A program made the position numbers and the translations under genes. Shown piece after piece: positions 21,149 through 31,291 of a stretch of 64,000 nt of DNA. The stretch comes from Symbiodinium natans (taxonomy: Eukaryota; Sar; Dinophyceae; Suessiales; Symbiodiniaceae). The DNA is taken from the NCBI GenBank assembly GCA_905221605.1, contig CAJNDS010000416.1:81000-144999 (forward strand). Direction: 5' to 3'. How positions within the stretch are numbered: the first letter of the stretch is position 1; every line of letters starts with the position of its first letter. Below the pieces are notes generated by a model. It had not been told where the DNA came from. It worked only from the letters and a program-made list of their open reading frames with translations, and did not search any database.

Positions 21149-21832
21149 CTAGGCCCTGCAAAGTAGGCAGCGACCGCGTCGGTGGCTTCCTTCGGCAAGA
21201 TCAGCCCAAGCCTTCCTTTCCAAGGCTGTGGCGTCGGCAGGAATCTTGCCACCAGGCGCCCTAGGCAGTGGAGGCAGGTCGGGGCCCGTGGCAGGCGTTT
21301 CAGGCTTGGAGTGCGCGATGTACTCGAGCAACTCGGTAGGCACGAGAACTTGGTCTCGGCAGAAGTGCAGTGTAGGCAGTGCGCGGCCGTCGGCAAAGGC
21401 TTTGCGGACGTGGTTTGCCGTCCATAGGCAGGACGTGGCTTGATCAACAAAGCTCCAGTCACGGCGCTGGGCGTCTGGGTTGCTCCCTTGTGCAGGGGCA
21501 GGCGGGCACTGCGAAGCCGAGGCAAGCAGCCCTTCCCGTCGTGCCTGGGCGGCGGCTTTGCAGTCTGCAAGCTCTTGGGCTTGTTGGGGCGTCAGCAAGG
21601 CGGGGGCCGACTGGGCAGGCTGCACAACGGGACCGGAGTCCGCGGCACTGGAGGCTTGGGCAGACTCCGTGGGGCAGGGGGCCGAGGTCGTGGGCGGCTC
21701 GGCTGGCGTGGGCTGACCAGTGGGCACGGTCTGCCCGGCAAGCCCTCCAATGAGGCTTTGCTTGGCACTGTCGTCCAACTGCGCCCAGAGGGCAGCAAAC
21801 TGGGCAAGAGCGTTGTCCGGCGTTTGGGCCAT
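21149..21832 (-). CDS. Element A accessory ORF, unknown
   Basis: 227 codons. N-terminus LAQFAALWAQLDDSAKQSLIGGLAG is helical; the centre is Pro/Ala/Gln-rich. The C-terminal 80 residues (WSFVDQATSCLWTANHVRKAF, LVPTELLEYIAHSK, RKAWADLAEG) look folded. No family recognised. Possible nucleic-acid or capsid-associated protein because of its place upstream of Gag and YR. Confidence 0.4.
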   Translation of the reverse strand: MAQTPDNALAQFAALWAQLDDSAKQSLIGGLAGQTVPTGQPTPAEPPTTSAPCPTESAQASSAADSGPVVQPAQSAPALLTPQQAQELADCKAAAQARREGLLASASQCPPAPAQGSNPDAQRRDWSFVDQATSCLWTANHVRKAFADGRALPTLHFCRDQVLVPTELLEYIAHSKPETPATGPDLPPLPRAPGGKIPADATALERKAWADLAEGSHRRGRCLLCRA

Positions 21833-22365
21833 TGGGCGGAAAACGCGGGAGAAGGCAAAGAAGGCAGGGGGCTAGCAGAGGGCTTGAGAAAGAGCGCTGA
21901 GGACATGGAACCAGCGCAGGTCACGTAACCACATGAGGCATGCAGAAGTGACCCCTAACAGCAAAAGGTGTGTGCAGTGCGCAACAGTGAGGCGGGCCTT
22001 AACCGGGCGTCGTTGGGCTCGGGCTGTAAGGCGTACCTGAAGTCAACAGGGTCATAAGGCACTCGCGTGTTCCTCCAAAAGGCAGAGAAGCGTGTGCGGG
22101 CACGTGCACACGGGCCATCCGGTAGGCCAATGAAAGAAAGTTCCTGTGGCCTGACCGAAACAGAAAGTGCATGGTTATATTCACAACAGGACTGGACCCA
22201 AGAGACTGTAGGTGCCGGGCGGAGACGATGAGGTCCTGGTAGAAGTGCTCGACCAAATACCTGGCAGGGAGGGGTCGAGGGTCTTAGAGCAAAACCCTGC
22301 AGTCACATGTGGCAGGGCACCGCTTGGGCTCGGGGCGGCATGGGCCAGGCGGTCGGCGTGTTGGG

Positions 22366-23088
22366 CTAGAAATCCGAGGCGGATGTGCTGGAGCCGTCGT
22401 CGAGCTCCGAAGAGACATGGCTGGGCGGCATGGGCAGCCCCGAGAGGTACCACCTGCAGTCGGAGGCGGTCCACCAGTCGATGGCGTGCATGGAGTGCCT
22501 AGAGGCTGGCGATAGGCAGGCCCATATGCGGGACAAGATGTGACTCAAGGAGACCAGGCAGCGCCAACGGACCTGCAGAGGCAGGAGTGCAGCAATAGGC
22601 AGGCCGTGCAGGGCAAAGACATGAGCATGTGTGCGCTGCAAGGGCGTCATGTGTAGAGAACACTGCCGGCGGCATTGTGTGTTCTGGTACCGAGCACAAA
22701 AGGAGCGTATGGGCGGTGTGAAAACCATGTTGACCCCGTGGCGCGGCCCGGCAGGCAGGGGAGGCAGAATCTGGGCTGCATTGCTCAGCAGGTGCTGAGG
22801 CGGCGGGGCCTTAGGCCGAGGCTGGGGCACAGTAGGCGGCGCGGCAGCGGGTGCCAGGCTGACCCGTGAGAGGGCATGGCTATGTGCAAAAGCTTCATGG
22901 GCGGACGAGGCAGCTGGGTCCGGGGCTGTGTCGCTGCTGTCCTCTGTGCAGCTCCAAGGCTCGGAGTTCCATGGGCACTCGTCATAATCAGAGCCGGCCA
23001 TGGGCAGGCTGCTGGGCAGGATGTAGGCGGTCGAACGGGTGAACTTGAAGCCAAAAAGGAGCTGTCGGAGCATGACCTGGGCGGGCAT
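22366..23088 (-). CDS. Element A accessory ORF, unknown and probably degenerate
   Basis: 240 codons, rich in Pro, Ala and Ser, with a Cys-rich stretch in the middle (FCARYQNTQCRRQCSLHM). Overlapping frames at 22181-22474 and 22499-22699 are about equally open because the region is GC-rich, so the true frame is uncertain. I recognise no domain. The stretch 21933-22365 holds nothing further that I can name. Confidence 0.3.
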   Translation of the reverse strand: MPAQVMLRQLLFGFKFTRSTAYILPSSLPMAGSDYDECPWNSEPWSCTEDSSDTAPDPAASSAHEAFAHSHALSRVSLAPAAAPPTVPQPRPKAPPPQHLLSNAAQILPPLPAGPRHGVNMVFTPPIRSFCARYQNTQCRRQCSLHMTPLQRTHAHVFALHGLPIAALLPLQVRWRCLVSLSHILSRIWACLSPASRHSMHAIDWWTASDCRWYLSGLPMPPSHVSSELDDGSSTSASDF

Positions 23089-23147
23089 GTTATTTAGGGC
23101 TTAAGGCTTAGGGGGCAAGTTCCGTTCAAGGCGGTTAATCCTCTCTT

Positions 23148-24059
23148 CTAGGCAAAGGATTTCGCGGCGTATCCTGGCAAGGGGGTTGGCTTCTGACCAT
23201 TGATCTGCCGGCACTTGGAAGGTTCTGAGGGTGGCGAGATGGGCATTGTAGGGCAAAGCTGCCATACGTCTGGCGATGTTGAGCTGTGCAGGCAAGGGCT
23301 CCACCGTGGCGCTGAGGCGGAGAAATTCGGCCTGAGCCCGAATCTTGTAGGCCAGGAAATCCGAAGCCAGAGGTCCTCATTAAGGCGGGCATAGGCTACA
23401 TGGGCTTGGGTTAGGGCAGAGTTAAGCAGTGAATTACACACCGCGAGGCTGTGTTTAAACTGCTCGGCTTGGCCGCCGAGTAGGCGAGAGTGGATCTCTT
23501 GGGCTCGGAGCTGGTTGTGCTGGTAGGTCAGGAGGTCCTGCATGAGAGCGACATCCTGCAAGATTGAGGACAGCTGAGCGTCCAGGGAGGCCCGGCTATC
23601 TGGGCCAGGGGCTCTTGTGCTGTAAAGGAGCTCTGAAGGCGGCGCGTGAGCCGTAGGCAGGGCTGTCACGGAAGCTGCAGTAGGCAGGGCTGTCACTGAA
23701 GCTGCAGGGCACTGCGAGGATGTAGGCCTTGATGAAGTCGGGCATCCAGTGGGCGCAAGTGCTTCAGGAGGGCGTCTCGTGGGCGCAGTCGGCAAGGAGC
23801 TCGGGCATCCAGTGTGAGCTTGTGCGGTCGAGAGGCCCTCAGGCTGCCACAAAGCGATGCGTCTTTGATGCAAGTTGAGCAGCTGTTGCCAGCTGCCGCA
23901 GTAATCCTCATCCGAGGCGTCATGGGCTGTCCGTATAGGCATGGGACTGTCCGAGGCCATGGGCGCGGGCGACTCTCTGGGCATGCCAGGGAGGAAAACA
24001 CCGGGCTTAATAGGCCTGGAACCTCTTTCGGGGCGTAGCGGCCTCGAAAAGATGCTCAC
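23148..24059 (-). CDS. Element A first ORF, coiled-coil accessory protein
   Basis: 303 codons; the nominal start lies inside repeat A1, so a later Met (for example MASDSPMPIRT) may be the real start. The middle is Pro/Ser/Thr-rich with a short internal tandem repeat (AASVTALPTA twice). Residues about 165-230 form a long helix (LDAQLSSILQDVALMQDLL, QHNQLRAQEIHSRLL). Position and helical character resemble the small ORFs at the 5' end of element B (49785-50701). The segment after about 23.4 kb is less convincing and may be out of frame. Confidence 0.45.
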   Translation of the reverse strand: MSIFSRPLRPERGSRPIKPGVFLPGMPRESPAPMASDSPMPIRTAHDASDEDYCGSWQQLLNLHQRRIALWQPEGLSTAQAHTGCPSSLPTAPTRRPPEALAPTGCPTSSRPTSSQCPAASVTALPTAASVTALPTAHAPPSELLYSTRAPGPDSRASLDAQLSSILQDVALMQDLLTYQHNQLRAQEIHSRLLGGQAEQFKHSLAVCNSLLNSALTQAHVAYARLNEDLWLRISWPTRFGLRPNFSASAPRWSPCLHSSTSPDVWQLCPTMPISPPSEPSKCRQINGQKPTPLPGYAAKSFA

Positions 24060-24186
24060 ACGCTATGCATGGCCCCAACGCGGGTTAGGTCAGGGCCAGC
24101 TGAGCCAGGAGCCAGCTGGGCATGGGCAAACATGGGCGGTCATGATTCGTGCGTGTCAAAACACCTGGGAAACAAAACCCCAGTGC
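24045..24186 (-). repeat. Element A split repeat A1 (terminal)
   Basis: 142 bp matching 13161-13302. Its outer edge at 24186 (CAGTGC on +) is followed directly by TTCTGCATATTGG, which belongs to the interrupted ORF of element C. Confidence 0.9.
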
Positions 24187-24540
24187 TTCTGCATATTGGC
24201 AAACTGAAAACGAGCCTGTAATGGTCCCATTTGAATCTCAACCGAAGCTGCAGGTCCAGTTGCTCCACTCATTGGAGTGGCACTCATCTCGGACTCATCT
24301 CGCCACCACTCATCTCCCCACCAGACGGTGCGCTAATTGCGGCACGAGGCACGGAGTTGCCCGAAGGCACGTGAGTTGCATCGTCGGCCCCCATCATAGG
24401 CCCCCACCACTCGCGCCACCCGACATACTTGCAGCCGAGGGGGCAGGCACAGGTGCAGGCACATTCGTGTCTTCTTCCACCACCCAAGACGGTCGAACGG
24501 CGCGGCTCTTAGGTACCGAATCCATCGGCATACTGTACGG
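24187..24540 (-). pseudogene. 5' part of the element C ART-like ORF, separated by element A
   Basis: Reading on the minus strand, the frame GATGPAASVEIQMGPLQARF ends at 24187 and, if 24187 is joined to 12746, continues without a stop or frame change into the 12746-11759 ORF. Farther 5' the reading is broken: a frame with THVPSGNSVPRAAISAPSGG and another with SRAVRPSWVVEED are not in one register, so one or two frameshifts, or an intron, lie between about 24280 and 24400. Confidence 0.5.
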
Positions 24541-24795
24541 AGGGTGAAAACGTACTGGGGTGAAATACGATAAGGAACAGACACCTCAAACTCATGGTAG
24601 TGTAGAACTATGGATCGAAGGAGGGTCAAAAACAAATGACGAGAGGATGGAACCAAGTGAGAACAAAGGTCAGAGCCCAGGTGCTACGAGGTCACTGTTG
24701 CAATGCTCAAGTAGAAGCATGATCCCCCAAACGACAGGTGACGTGTATGGCAAGCACCAGCTCTAACTTCCTATACCGTCCTTTCTGTTGTTTTT

Positions 24796-25896
24796 TCATC
24801 TGAGGCCGAAGCGAATCTGAAATTTTGAAACAAACGGAGCTAACTGGGCCGAGGTGAAGCCTTTCAGCCTATACAGATCAAGCAACAAATGCATCAACTC
24901 CGGGACGCGGGAGCGGGGTCTGGTGCCCCGGGCTAGTAGTATCAACCTAGTCTCCAGGGACTGCAACGATCTACGCAGTGAAGAAGCAGAACTCGGGGAA
25001 AGTGAAACTGGCACGATTTAGCGCTCACATCCACTGAATACCCCACAACATCCGAATTGGGCACCTCCTCCAACGTGACAGGGGGAACATAAAAATCCAA
25101 CTGGAAAAGCGCCCGGACCACAGGATGGCATCGAGCTCAAGCAGTTAGAAAAGTCACTCGATTGTCCACATAGCGATCAACCCAAACCACTCCCAGTTGA
25201 CGAATGCTTGCCATGGAAACGTCCCATGCTCGAAAAGAAAAATACTCTTCCAACATTGCCACCAGGGAGCATAAAGGTGGGGAAATAGGGCTGCCTATCG
25301 GGAACCCTTCTTGTTGTTGTAGTACCAGACTGTTACTGGTGAAGAATAAGTTGGCAACCATAAGCAACACTAAGGAGGAATGTTTAGCGGCCAAAAAGGT
25401 CTTGTAACGTCGATTATCACGTGTCTGCCACTGTCCGCGGAAGACTTGCGGTTGATCCGGTTACTTAGAAGTGTGCATCGAAAAGAATCAAGTGGAAGAG
25501 GACCAAAAGTGCACTCTTAAACCGGAAAGCAGGAATGCTTGTGAAACCAGGAAGATCTTAATTACCAAGTTGCAGTTCTTCCATTGGCTCCGAACCAAGA
25601 CTGCAGATTCCATCATGAAAAACCTTCTCCAAACGGTGGTACAGAACCACTTCCAAGAAAAAAACACAGCTTGGAAATGATCGTCTGGAAATGGAAAATG
25701 ATTGGTTATGCCTTAAGAACCGGAAGAGTTTGGACAAAATGTAAGCGTACGAAAGCCAATGTAAAACTCCAATGGTCGCTAGACTGCCTGTAGAAACGTT
25801 AAATTCCGTTTTAAACGGCGGGTTATTGTGTGCAATAGCAAAATAGAAGAAAGGATAAGATCTTCTTCCCCCAGTTCCACACACAACTGGAAACAA
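24796..25896 (-). pseudogene. Degenerate reverse transcriptase remnants
   Basis: Two minus-strand fragments look like RT. At 25137-25394 EGFPIGSPISPPLCSLV followed by EEYF and VDRYVDNRVTFL matches RT motif B (G-x-P-x-G-S-P-x-S-P) and motif C, with YVDN in place of YVDD. At about 25780-25860 YPFFYFAIAHNNPPFKTEF resembles the fingers segment that precedes motif A in Penelope-like and related RTs. Motif A itself is not seen. A short trailing frame (24796-25014, LRRSLQSLETRLILLARG) may belong to the same gene. This would lie upstream of the ART-like ORF in element C, but linkage is inference. Confidence 0.55.
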
Positions 25897-25899
25897 AAA

Positions 25900-27300
25900 G
25901 CAAAGGCGGTCTTTGGAAAGTGATCTACAGGCAAAACAACAAAACCTTGTGCCCCAAGGAAAAGGAAAAGCTTAAGAGAGCAAGGAAGAGGCTAAAGGGG
26001 GCCTTGAGGGAAGCTTAAGGGAAGCTGATAAATTAAGGGGGAGCTTGAAGAACCCGGGCCCAATTCGATCCAGGCCACTTCCAACGCATAAAAAAGTAGA
26101 TGTATATTTGTTTCTTGGTGAAAAGTGTATGCAGGCGTAGTATGCGTGTGTTGCACACATGCGGCATGTGCGTGCTGTATGCGTGCTGTGGTGCACGTAC
26201 AGTTAGAGAAAGTTCCGGTTCCAAACAAGTTCACACTTTGCCGCCTTGCTGCCTGCTGTTCTAATTTTGGGGGAAGACTGACACAAGACTTTAGACTGGA
26301 ACCGACTGAGAGGCTTATTTGTTTTACTCGCAACAAGGAGCTGTGAAAGCCAGATCTGGCTTCCCGTGTGTGCAAAAAACGCCGCAACTGGGCCCAAAAA
26401 TGGCTCCTAAACTTGGGTTCCAATTGAGGCTCCAACCTGGGTGGCCTTACTTAACCAAGAGATTATTTTTCCGACAAAAAACAAAGAAAACATGAATCAA
26501 GCAAGAGAAAAAATTTTGTTTAGACAGGCAAAGGCAATTGAAACAAAAAAACAAAAAAGTGTTGCATAAATCTGCTGCTGAATCTGAAGAAAGTTGTCTA
26601 AGTTTTACAACTGGCTTCTTTCCAGTGTTTTTTCAATTTCTCCAAAGTTCAAAAAGAAAAACCAATGTTTTCGCAGTTCTTGCTCAGCCAGCAGACCACT
26701 TTGCACCCACACACCACACTTTATAACACAACTCTTTGCCAAAAACGACAAAAACCACAACACACCACATCCATTTTGCAATGAAAGCAAGGTAAACACA
26801 CACAGACGTTACTGTTTGTTTATTTGTGTAAGTTCCAAACTCCACGCGTCACCACCCTTAACCCACACACACTAACACTTCTTGCACATGCACACTTCGG
26901 AAAAACAGCCAAAACCACAAAAATGCACATTCTTATGGAGACCTTAAGTTCCGATTGCAATTTTTTTCACTGTCTTTCTGGTAATCGACAGCTTACTGGG
27001 CTAACAGCACCAAAACACTTGCTGAACGAGCTGTTTTGTGTTTCAGTTTGGGGCTTTTCAAAACTCTCTTTCCAAAGCTTGCAAAAAGCTCGATAAAAAT
27101 TCTGTGAAGACCAAGTTTCACAACTCTGTTCTTTTAGTGTTTTCTCAATTTCTTCAAAGTTTAAATAGAACTTTTTTTTGCAGTTCTTGCTACACATTGA
27201 AAAAAAAAACAATTACACTGACTTCTTATGGCCAGAACGACTTAAGAGTTGCCAGCTTGATTTCCGTTCATGCGGAAATCTGTGTAGTGTAGGGTGATGA
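25900..27300. other. No recognisable gene; AT-rich
   Basis: Base composition drops from GC-rich to AT-rich with A-runs and CACACA-rich words (26700-26880). Three short blocks around 26590-26650, 27055-27180 and in between share words such as GTGTTTT-TCAATTTCT-CAAAGTT, so a diverged repeat is likely here. No ORF carries a recognisable domain. Confidence 0.45.
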
Positions 27301-27309
27301 GCCCAGAGG

Positions 27310-27560
27310 TGGAAACGACCCCTCGTTGGAAACAGCCCGGGGCTGGAACCAAGCTGCTGCTGGAAAATACCTAGCGCCGGAACATGCCCAGAATATTTTT
27401 CACAAGCTTGTGCCTGGAACCCACCCATTGCTGGACAATGCCTCGAGCTGGAACAAGCCCCTGGCTAGAAAACGCCCTGGGCTGGAACAAGCCAGGGGCT
27501 GGAAAACGCCCTGGGCTGGAACAAGCCCTCGGCTGGAACAAAGCCCTCTGTCTTGCGAAA
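27310..27560 (+). repeat. Short tandem repeats of a GGGCTGGAACAAGCC-type unit
   Basis: Alternating blocks of CTGGAACAAGCC and CTGGAAAACGCCC recur with about 18-20 bp spacing, most regular at 27440-27545. Confidence 0.75.
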
Positions 27561-27584
27561 CCATGCAAAAGCCACAATCTGCGT

Positions 27585-29660
27585 TCTTTTCTGGAGGGCT
27601 TTGCTCTTCCAGGTTTAGAATAACGAGAAGCAACACCAGCTCACACTGCTTTTCAAAATTGCCAGCATACCACAATACTGTCAAAACCCCTCTGCCCCAA
27701 CTGCTAAACATGGATAAAGCGCGTTTTTTTGATCTCGGAGGCTTTGTTCTTTCAGGTTTTGGATGACAAGAAGCAACACCGCCAGGCGTTGCTGTTTCAA
27801 AATTCTGCCAACATACCACAACACTAGCAGAGCCGCTCTGACCCATCTGAAAAATTGAACACAGCATGCTTTTTGGGATCCTTAAAGGCTTTGTTCCTTC
27901 AGGTCTAGGATGACAAGAAGCAACACTAGCAGGTATTGTGATTTCAAATTCAGCCAACATGCCACAAAACTGTCAAAACTGTTCTTCCCCAACTGCAAGA
28001 GTTGATACAACACGTTCTTTTGATCTGGAGGGCTTTGCTCTTTCAGGTTTAGGATGACAAGAAACAACACCAGCAGACACTGCTCTTTCAAAATTGCCAG
28101 CATACCACAATACTGTCAAAACCCCTCTGCCCCAACTGCAAAAGTTGATAAAGCACGAATTTTTGATCTCGGAGGCTTTGTTCTTTCAGGTTTTGGATGA
28201 CAAGAAGCAACACCGCCAGGCGTTGCTGTTTCAAAATTCTGCCAACATACCACAACACTAGCAGAGCCGCTCTGACCCATCTGAAAAATTGAACACAGCA
28301 TGCTTTTTGGGATCCTTAAAGGCTTTGTTCCTTCAGGTCTAGGATGACAAGAAGCAACACTAGCAGGTATTGTGATTTCAAATTCAGCCAACATGCCACA
28401 AAACTGTCAAAACTGTTCTTCCCCAACTGCAAGAGTTGATACAACACGTTCTTTTGATCTGGAGGGCTTTGCTCTTTCAGGTTTAGGATGACAAGAAACA
28501 ACACCAGCAGACACTGCTCTTTCAAAATTGCCAGCATACCACAATACTGTCAAAACCCCTCTGCCCCAACTGCAAAAATTGATAAAGCACGAATTTTTGA
28601 TCTCGGAGGCTTTGTTCTTTAGGTTTTGGATGACAAGAAGCAACACCACCAGACGTTGATGTTTCAAACTTCTGCCAGCATACCACAATACTGTCAATAC
28701 ATCATGCCCTTTGGGATCCTTAAAGGCTTTGTTCCTTCAGGTCTAGGACGACAAGAAGCAACATGAGCAGGTATTGCGCTTTCAAAATTCAGCCAGCATA
28801 CCACAATACTGTCAAAGCCGCTCTGCCCCAACTGAAAACTTGAATACAGCATGTTTTTGGGCTCCTTAAAGGTTTGTTTCCTTCAGGTCTCGGACGACAA
28901 GAAGCAACACTAGCGGGTATTGCCCTTTCAACATTCAGCCAACATGCCGCAAAAACTGTTCTTCCCCAACTGCAAGACTTGATACAGCACGTTTTGTTGA
29001 TCTCGAGGGCTTCGCTCTTTCAGGTTGAGGATGACAAAAAGCAACACCAGCAAACACTGCTCTTTCAAAAATTCAGCCAGCATACCACAATACTCTCAAT
29101 ACCCCTCGGCCCTTTCAGGTTGAGGATGAAAAGAAGCAACACCAACAGGCCAAAGCCTGAAGCCTTACCGCCAGAGACTGCCCGGGCCTGGAACCTTAAG
29201 TCAAAGACTGCTTGGCCTAGAGCCCTAGGCCAAAAACTGCGCGGCCTGGAGCCTGAAACCAAAGACTGCCCTTAAGCCAAAGTCTTAAGCCCAAGACTGC
29301 CCAGCTCTGCAGCCTTAAGCCAAAGACTGCCCGACCCTGCAGCCTTAAGCCAGAAACTGCCCGGCTTGGAGCCTTAAGGTCAGGGGTTGGGGGTGGTTCA
29401 GGCACAGGCAACCCGACCCCTTTGCTATTCTTTCAAAACTCAGCGAGCAGACCACAAAACTGTCAAAAACGCTCTGCCCCAACTGCAAGAGTTGATGCAA
29501 CACGTGCTTTTTGATCTCGAGGGCTCTGTTCCTTCAGGTTTAGGATGACAAAAAGCAACACCAGCAGACGTTGCTGTTTCAAACTTCTGCCAGCATACCA
29601 CAACACTGTCAAACCGCTCTGCCCCAATTGCAATTTTTGATACAACATGTTTTTTTGATC
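27585..29660 (+). repeat. Satellite-like array: about 144-bp monomers in a 433-bp higher-order unit
   Basis: A monomer recognised by GGCTTTGTTC-TTTCAGGT and GATGACAAGAAGCAACA recurs at about 27595, 27738, 27884, 28026, 28171, 28317, 28459, 28604, 28730, 28875, 29015 and 29515. Blocks three monomers apart are far more alike than neighbours: 27738 onward matches 28171 onward almost exactly (433 bp), giving a three-monomer higher-order repeat. Minus-strand open frames through the array (CWQNFETATPGGVASCHPKPE-type peptides) follow the repeat period and are probably not genes. Confidence 0.85.
29140..29400 (+). repeat. Tandem repeat of a GCCTTAAGCCAAAGACTGCCC-type unit
   Basis: About seven units of 33-36 bp, embedded in the tail of the larger array. 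Confidence 0.8.
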
Positions 29661-29973
29661 TTGAGTGTTGCACAGCTTCTTCGCTGGAACCTCCTCGTCC
29701 TCATCCTCACTGTCGTAGTCTGGATTCGGAACGCGCACTGTGCAGTGCAAGTAAGAATTGCCCTTCTCCGAGTTGCTGTTGAAGGACTTCCACTCATGCC
29801 CTGCTGGGCAATGCAACGGCAAGACAAGCAAATGCCACCAAACTAAGAACCAACGACAGGAAACAACTTGAAAAGCCAGGTGTTGAGGTTGTTTTCAACA
29901 AGCTTTCAAGGGTCGCTTTCTTGACTGGATTCAACCAGCTTCCAGTGTTGTTTCCAGTTGTCGGAACAACACC

Positions 29974-30056
29974 CGTGTATAGACACGTCTGCGGGATGCC
30001 TTTTTTGGCCAAGGCGCATGTTTGACGTGCTTATGCATGTCTGGGACGTACAGGTC
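29974..30056 (+). repeat. Copia 1 5' LTR, first part
   Basis: 83 bp matching the start of the 3' LTR (38233-38315) with a few differences (one T in the T-run, CTGT versus GC near the end). It stops abruptly at 30056, where tandem-repeat sequence begins. Confidence 0.85.
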
Positions 30057-30059
30057 AAC

Positions 30060-30265
30060 TCATTTGAGCTCATGTGGAACTCATGCTGGGCTTGTGTAGG
30101 ACTCATTTGGGCCATGTGGAATTCATGCTGGGCTCATGTAGAACTCATTTGGGCTCATGTGGAACTCATGCTGAGCTCATGTAGAACTCATTTGGGCTCA
30201 TGTGGAATTCATGCTGGGCTCATGTGGAACTCATGCAGGGCTCATGTTGGACTCATGTGGAACTT
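30060..30265 (+). repeat. Tandem repeat, 22/44-bp unit (CATGTGGAACTCATGCTGGGCT type)
   Basis: About nine 21-23-bp half units alternating between ATGCTGGGCTCATGT and ATTTGGGCTCATGT. It lies within the inverted segment, so in the ancestral orientation it would be in the element leader. Confidence 0.9.
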
Positions 30266-30454
30266 TTTCTATAGCACTCCTCCTGAAGGCTGTGCACAGC
30301 CAGCCTGAATGAAAGTGCGCAGCGTCACATCTTTCGTTGACGGCGATTAAGACTTCAGGAATGCAGTCACAGAGCTGTCAGGCGACGCTGGCCCACTTGT
30401 CATGCTTCACGCACAACACGTGGCTCTTTCCTCTAGGCCAAGGCGTCCGGCAGC

Positions 30455-30466
30455 GCTCCGCTACCA
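30455..30466 (-). promoter_or_regulatory. Primer-binding site of copia 1 (inverted)
   Basis: The minus strand reads TGGTAGCGGAGC directly after the LTR end TTTCACA. The same 12-mer occurs at 39560-39571 just before the gag of copia 2. It resembles the initiator-Met tRNA PBS of plant copia elements (TGGTATCAGAGC). It is in the wrong orientation for the downstream gag-pol. Confidence 0.7.
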
Positions 30467-30702
30467 TGTGAAAGTTTCTAAACAGCACAAACCCAACTTA
30501 CACACAGCTTCGCACTCACAGCACTTTCTCGGTCACACAAAGCGACGAATGCAGTTGTCCCGCCTTCTTGGTGCTTTCTCAGCTCTCTTGACCTTGAGCC
30601 AAGAGTCAAAAGTAATGGAACAACCCAGTTGACGCCACCTACGCAAGCTCACTTCTTCTGCAAAACAAAACCTCAAGGAAAAACATGCTCGACTGTTCAG
30701 GG
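30467..30702 (-). repeat. Copia 1 5' LTR, second part, inverted
   Basis: The reverse complement of 30474-30702 matches 38318-38551 of the 3' LTR over about 230 bp with few differences. With 29974-30056 it adds up to the full LTR length. Confidence 0.85.
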
Positions 30703-31291
30703 ATTGAGCAAGGTCTTAGGGACGGTAGAAGTCGAGGCCAGGGTGTTGAGACTCCGGGGCAAAGCTCAGACCCATGGGGGTTTCCGCCGGTTCCAGCTGG
30801 GGGAATTGACAGTGAGTTGTCCTCTCTGAGTGGGGGGATGGCAGGAAGACAAGCAGGCAACGGGGCTGTGCGCAGGTGCGTGCGGCACACAGGCAGTTCC
30901 GGTGCATGGGTGCTTGGGGCAAGGTATGGCTGGTAGGATGTTTTGGTCCAGATGCAGCAGCTCATCAGCATGATGTCACCACAGCAAGCTCAAGCGGCGC
31001 AAACGGCGCTACAGGAGCAACTTGGAATGCAGGCGCGTGGAGTGTCTGAGCAGTTGGACCGGTGCCAGAACCTGTAGGACCTAGGCGAGAGCAGTTTATG
31101 CCACAGACGTCGGGTGTGCTGGCTGGCATGACGCAAAGCTTTGAGTCACGAGATGTGTTTTCGCGATCTGAGATGGTTGGGTCAGCCTCCTGTGACCCAT
31201 GCAGAGAAGTGGAGCACGCGTGAGCAAGAGGTTGCTGGGTTTGCAGACTACGTAGTGTCGCTTCAAAAGTTGGGCAGCGCTGGCAAGCGTT
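30703..31291 (+). pseudogene. Copia 1 gag N-terminus, frame-disrupted
   Basis: An ATG at 30951 opens MQQLISMMSPQQAQAAQTAL, a Gln-rich helical start like that of copia 2 gag (QDEQIRQQAAQLQQMSAML), but it ends at a TAG near 31077. A further frame at 31141-31359 (EKWSTREQEVAGFADYVVSL) looks like the next gag segment before the main frame takes over at about 31300. At least two frameshifts therefore separate the gag start from the long ORF, so this copy probably cannot make normal Gag. Confidence 0.55.

Larger units (their letters stand above)
12747..24186 (-). mobile_element. YR retrotransposon A with split direct repeats (11,440 bp)
   Basis: On the minus strand the order is A1 (24186-24045), ORFs, B1 (13526-13303), A2 (13302-13161), spacer, B2 (12970-12747). 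Split A1/B1-A2/B2 repeats of this kind are known from Ngaro- and PAT-type tyrosine-recombinase retrotransposons, which insert from a circular intermediate; the internal B1-A2 junction stores the circle joint. Coding content fits: tyrosine recombinase, Gag, methyltransferase-like domain, RT and RNase H. Several ORFs are frameshifted, so the copy is probably dead. It sits inside the ART-like ORF of element C. Joining 12746 to 24187 makes that ORF continuous, so both ends are precise and no target duplication was made. Confidence 0.85.

Noticed and set aside
27400-28697. Minus-strand ORFs with CHPKPE-type repeats
   Set aside because: They follow the 144-bp satellite monomer and break at unit differences; no domain.
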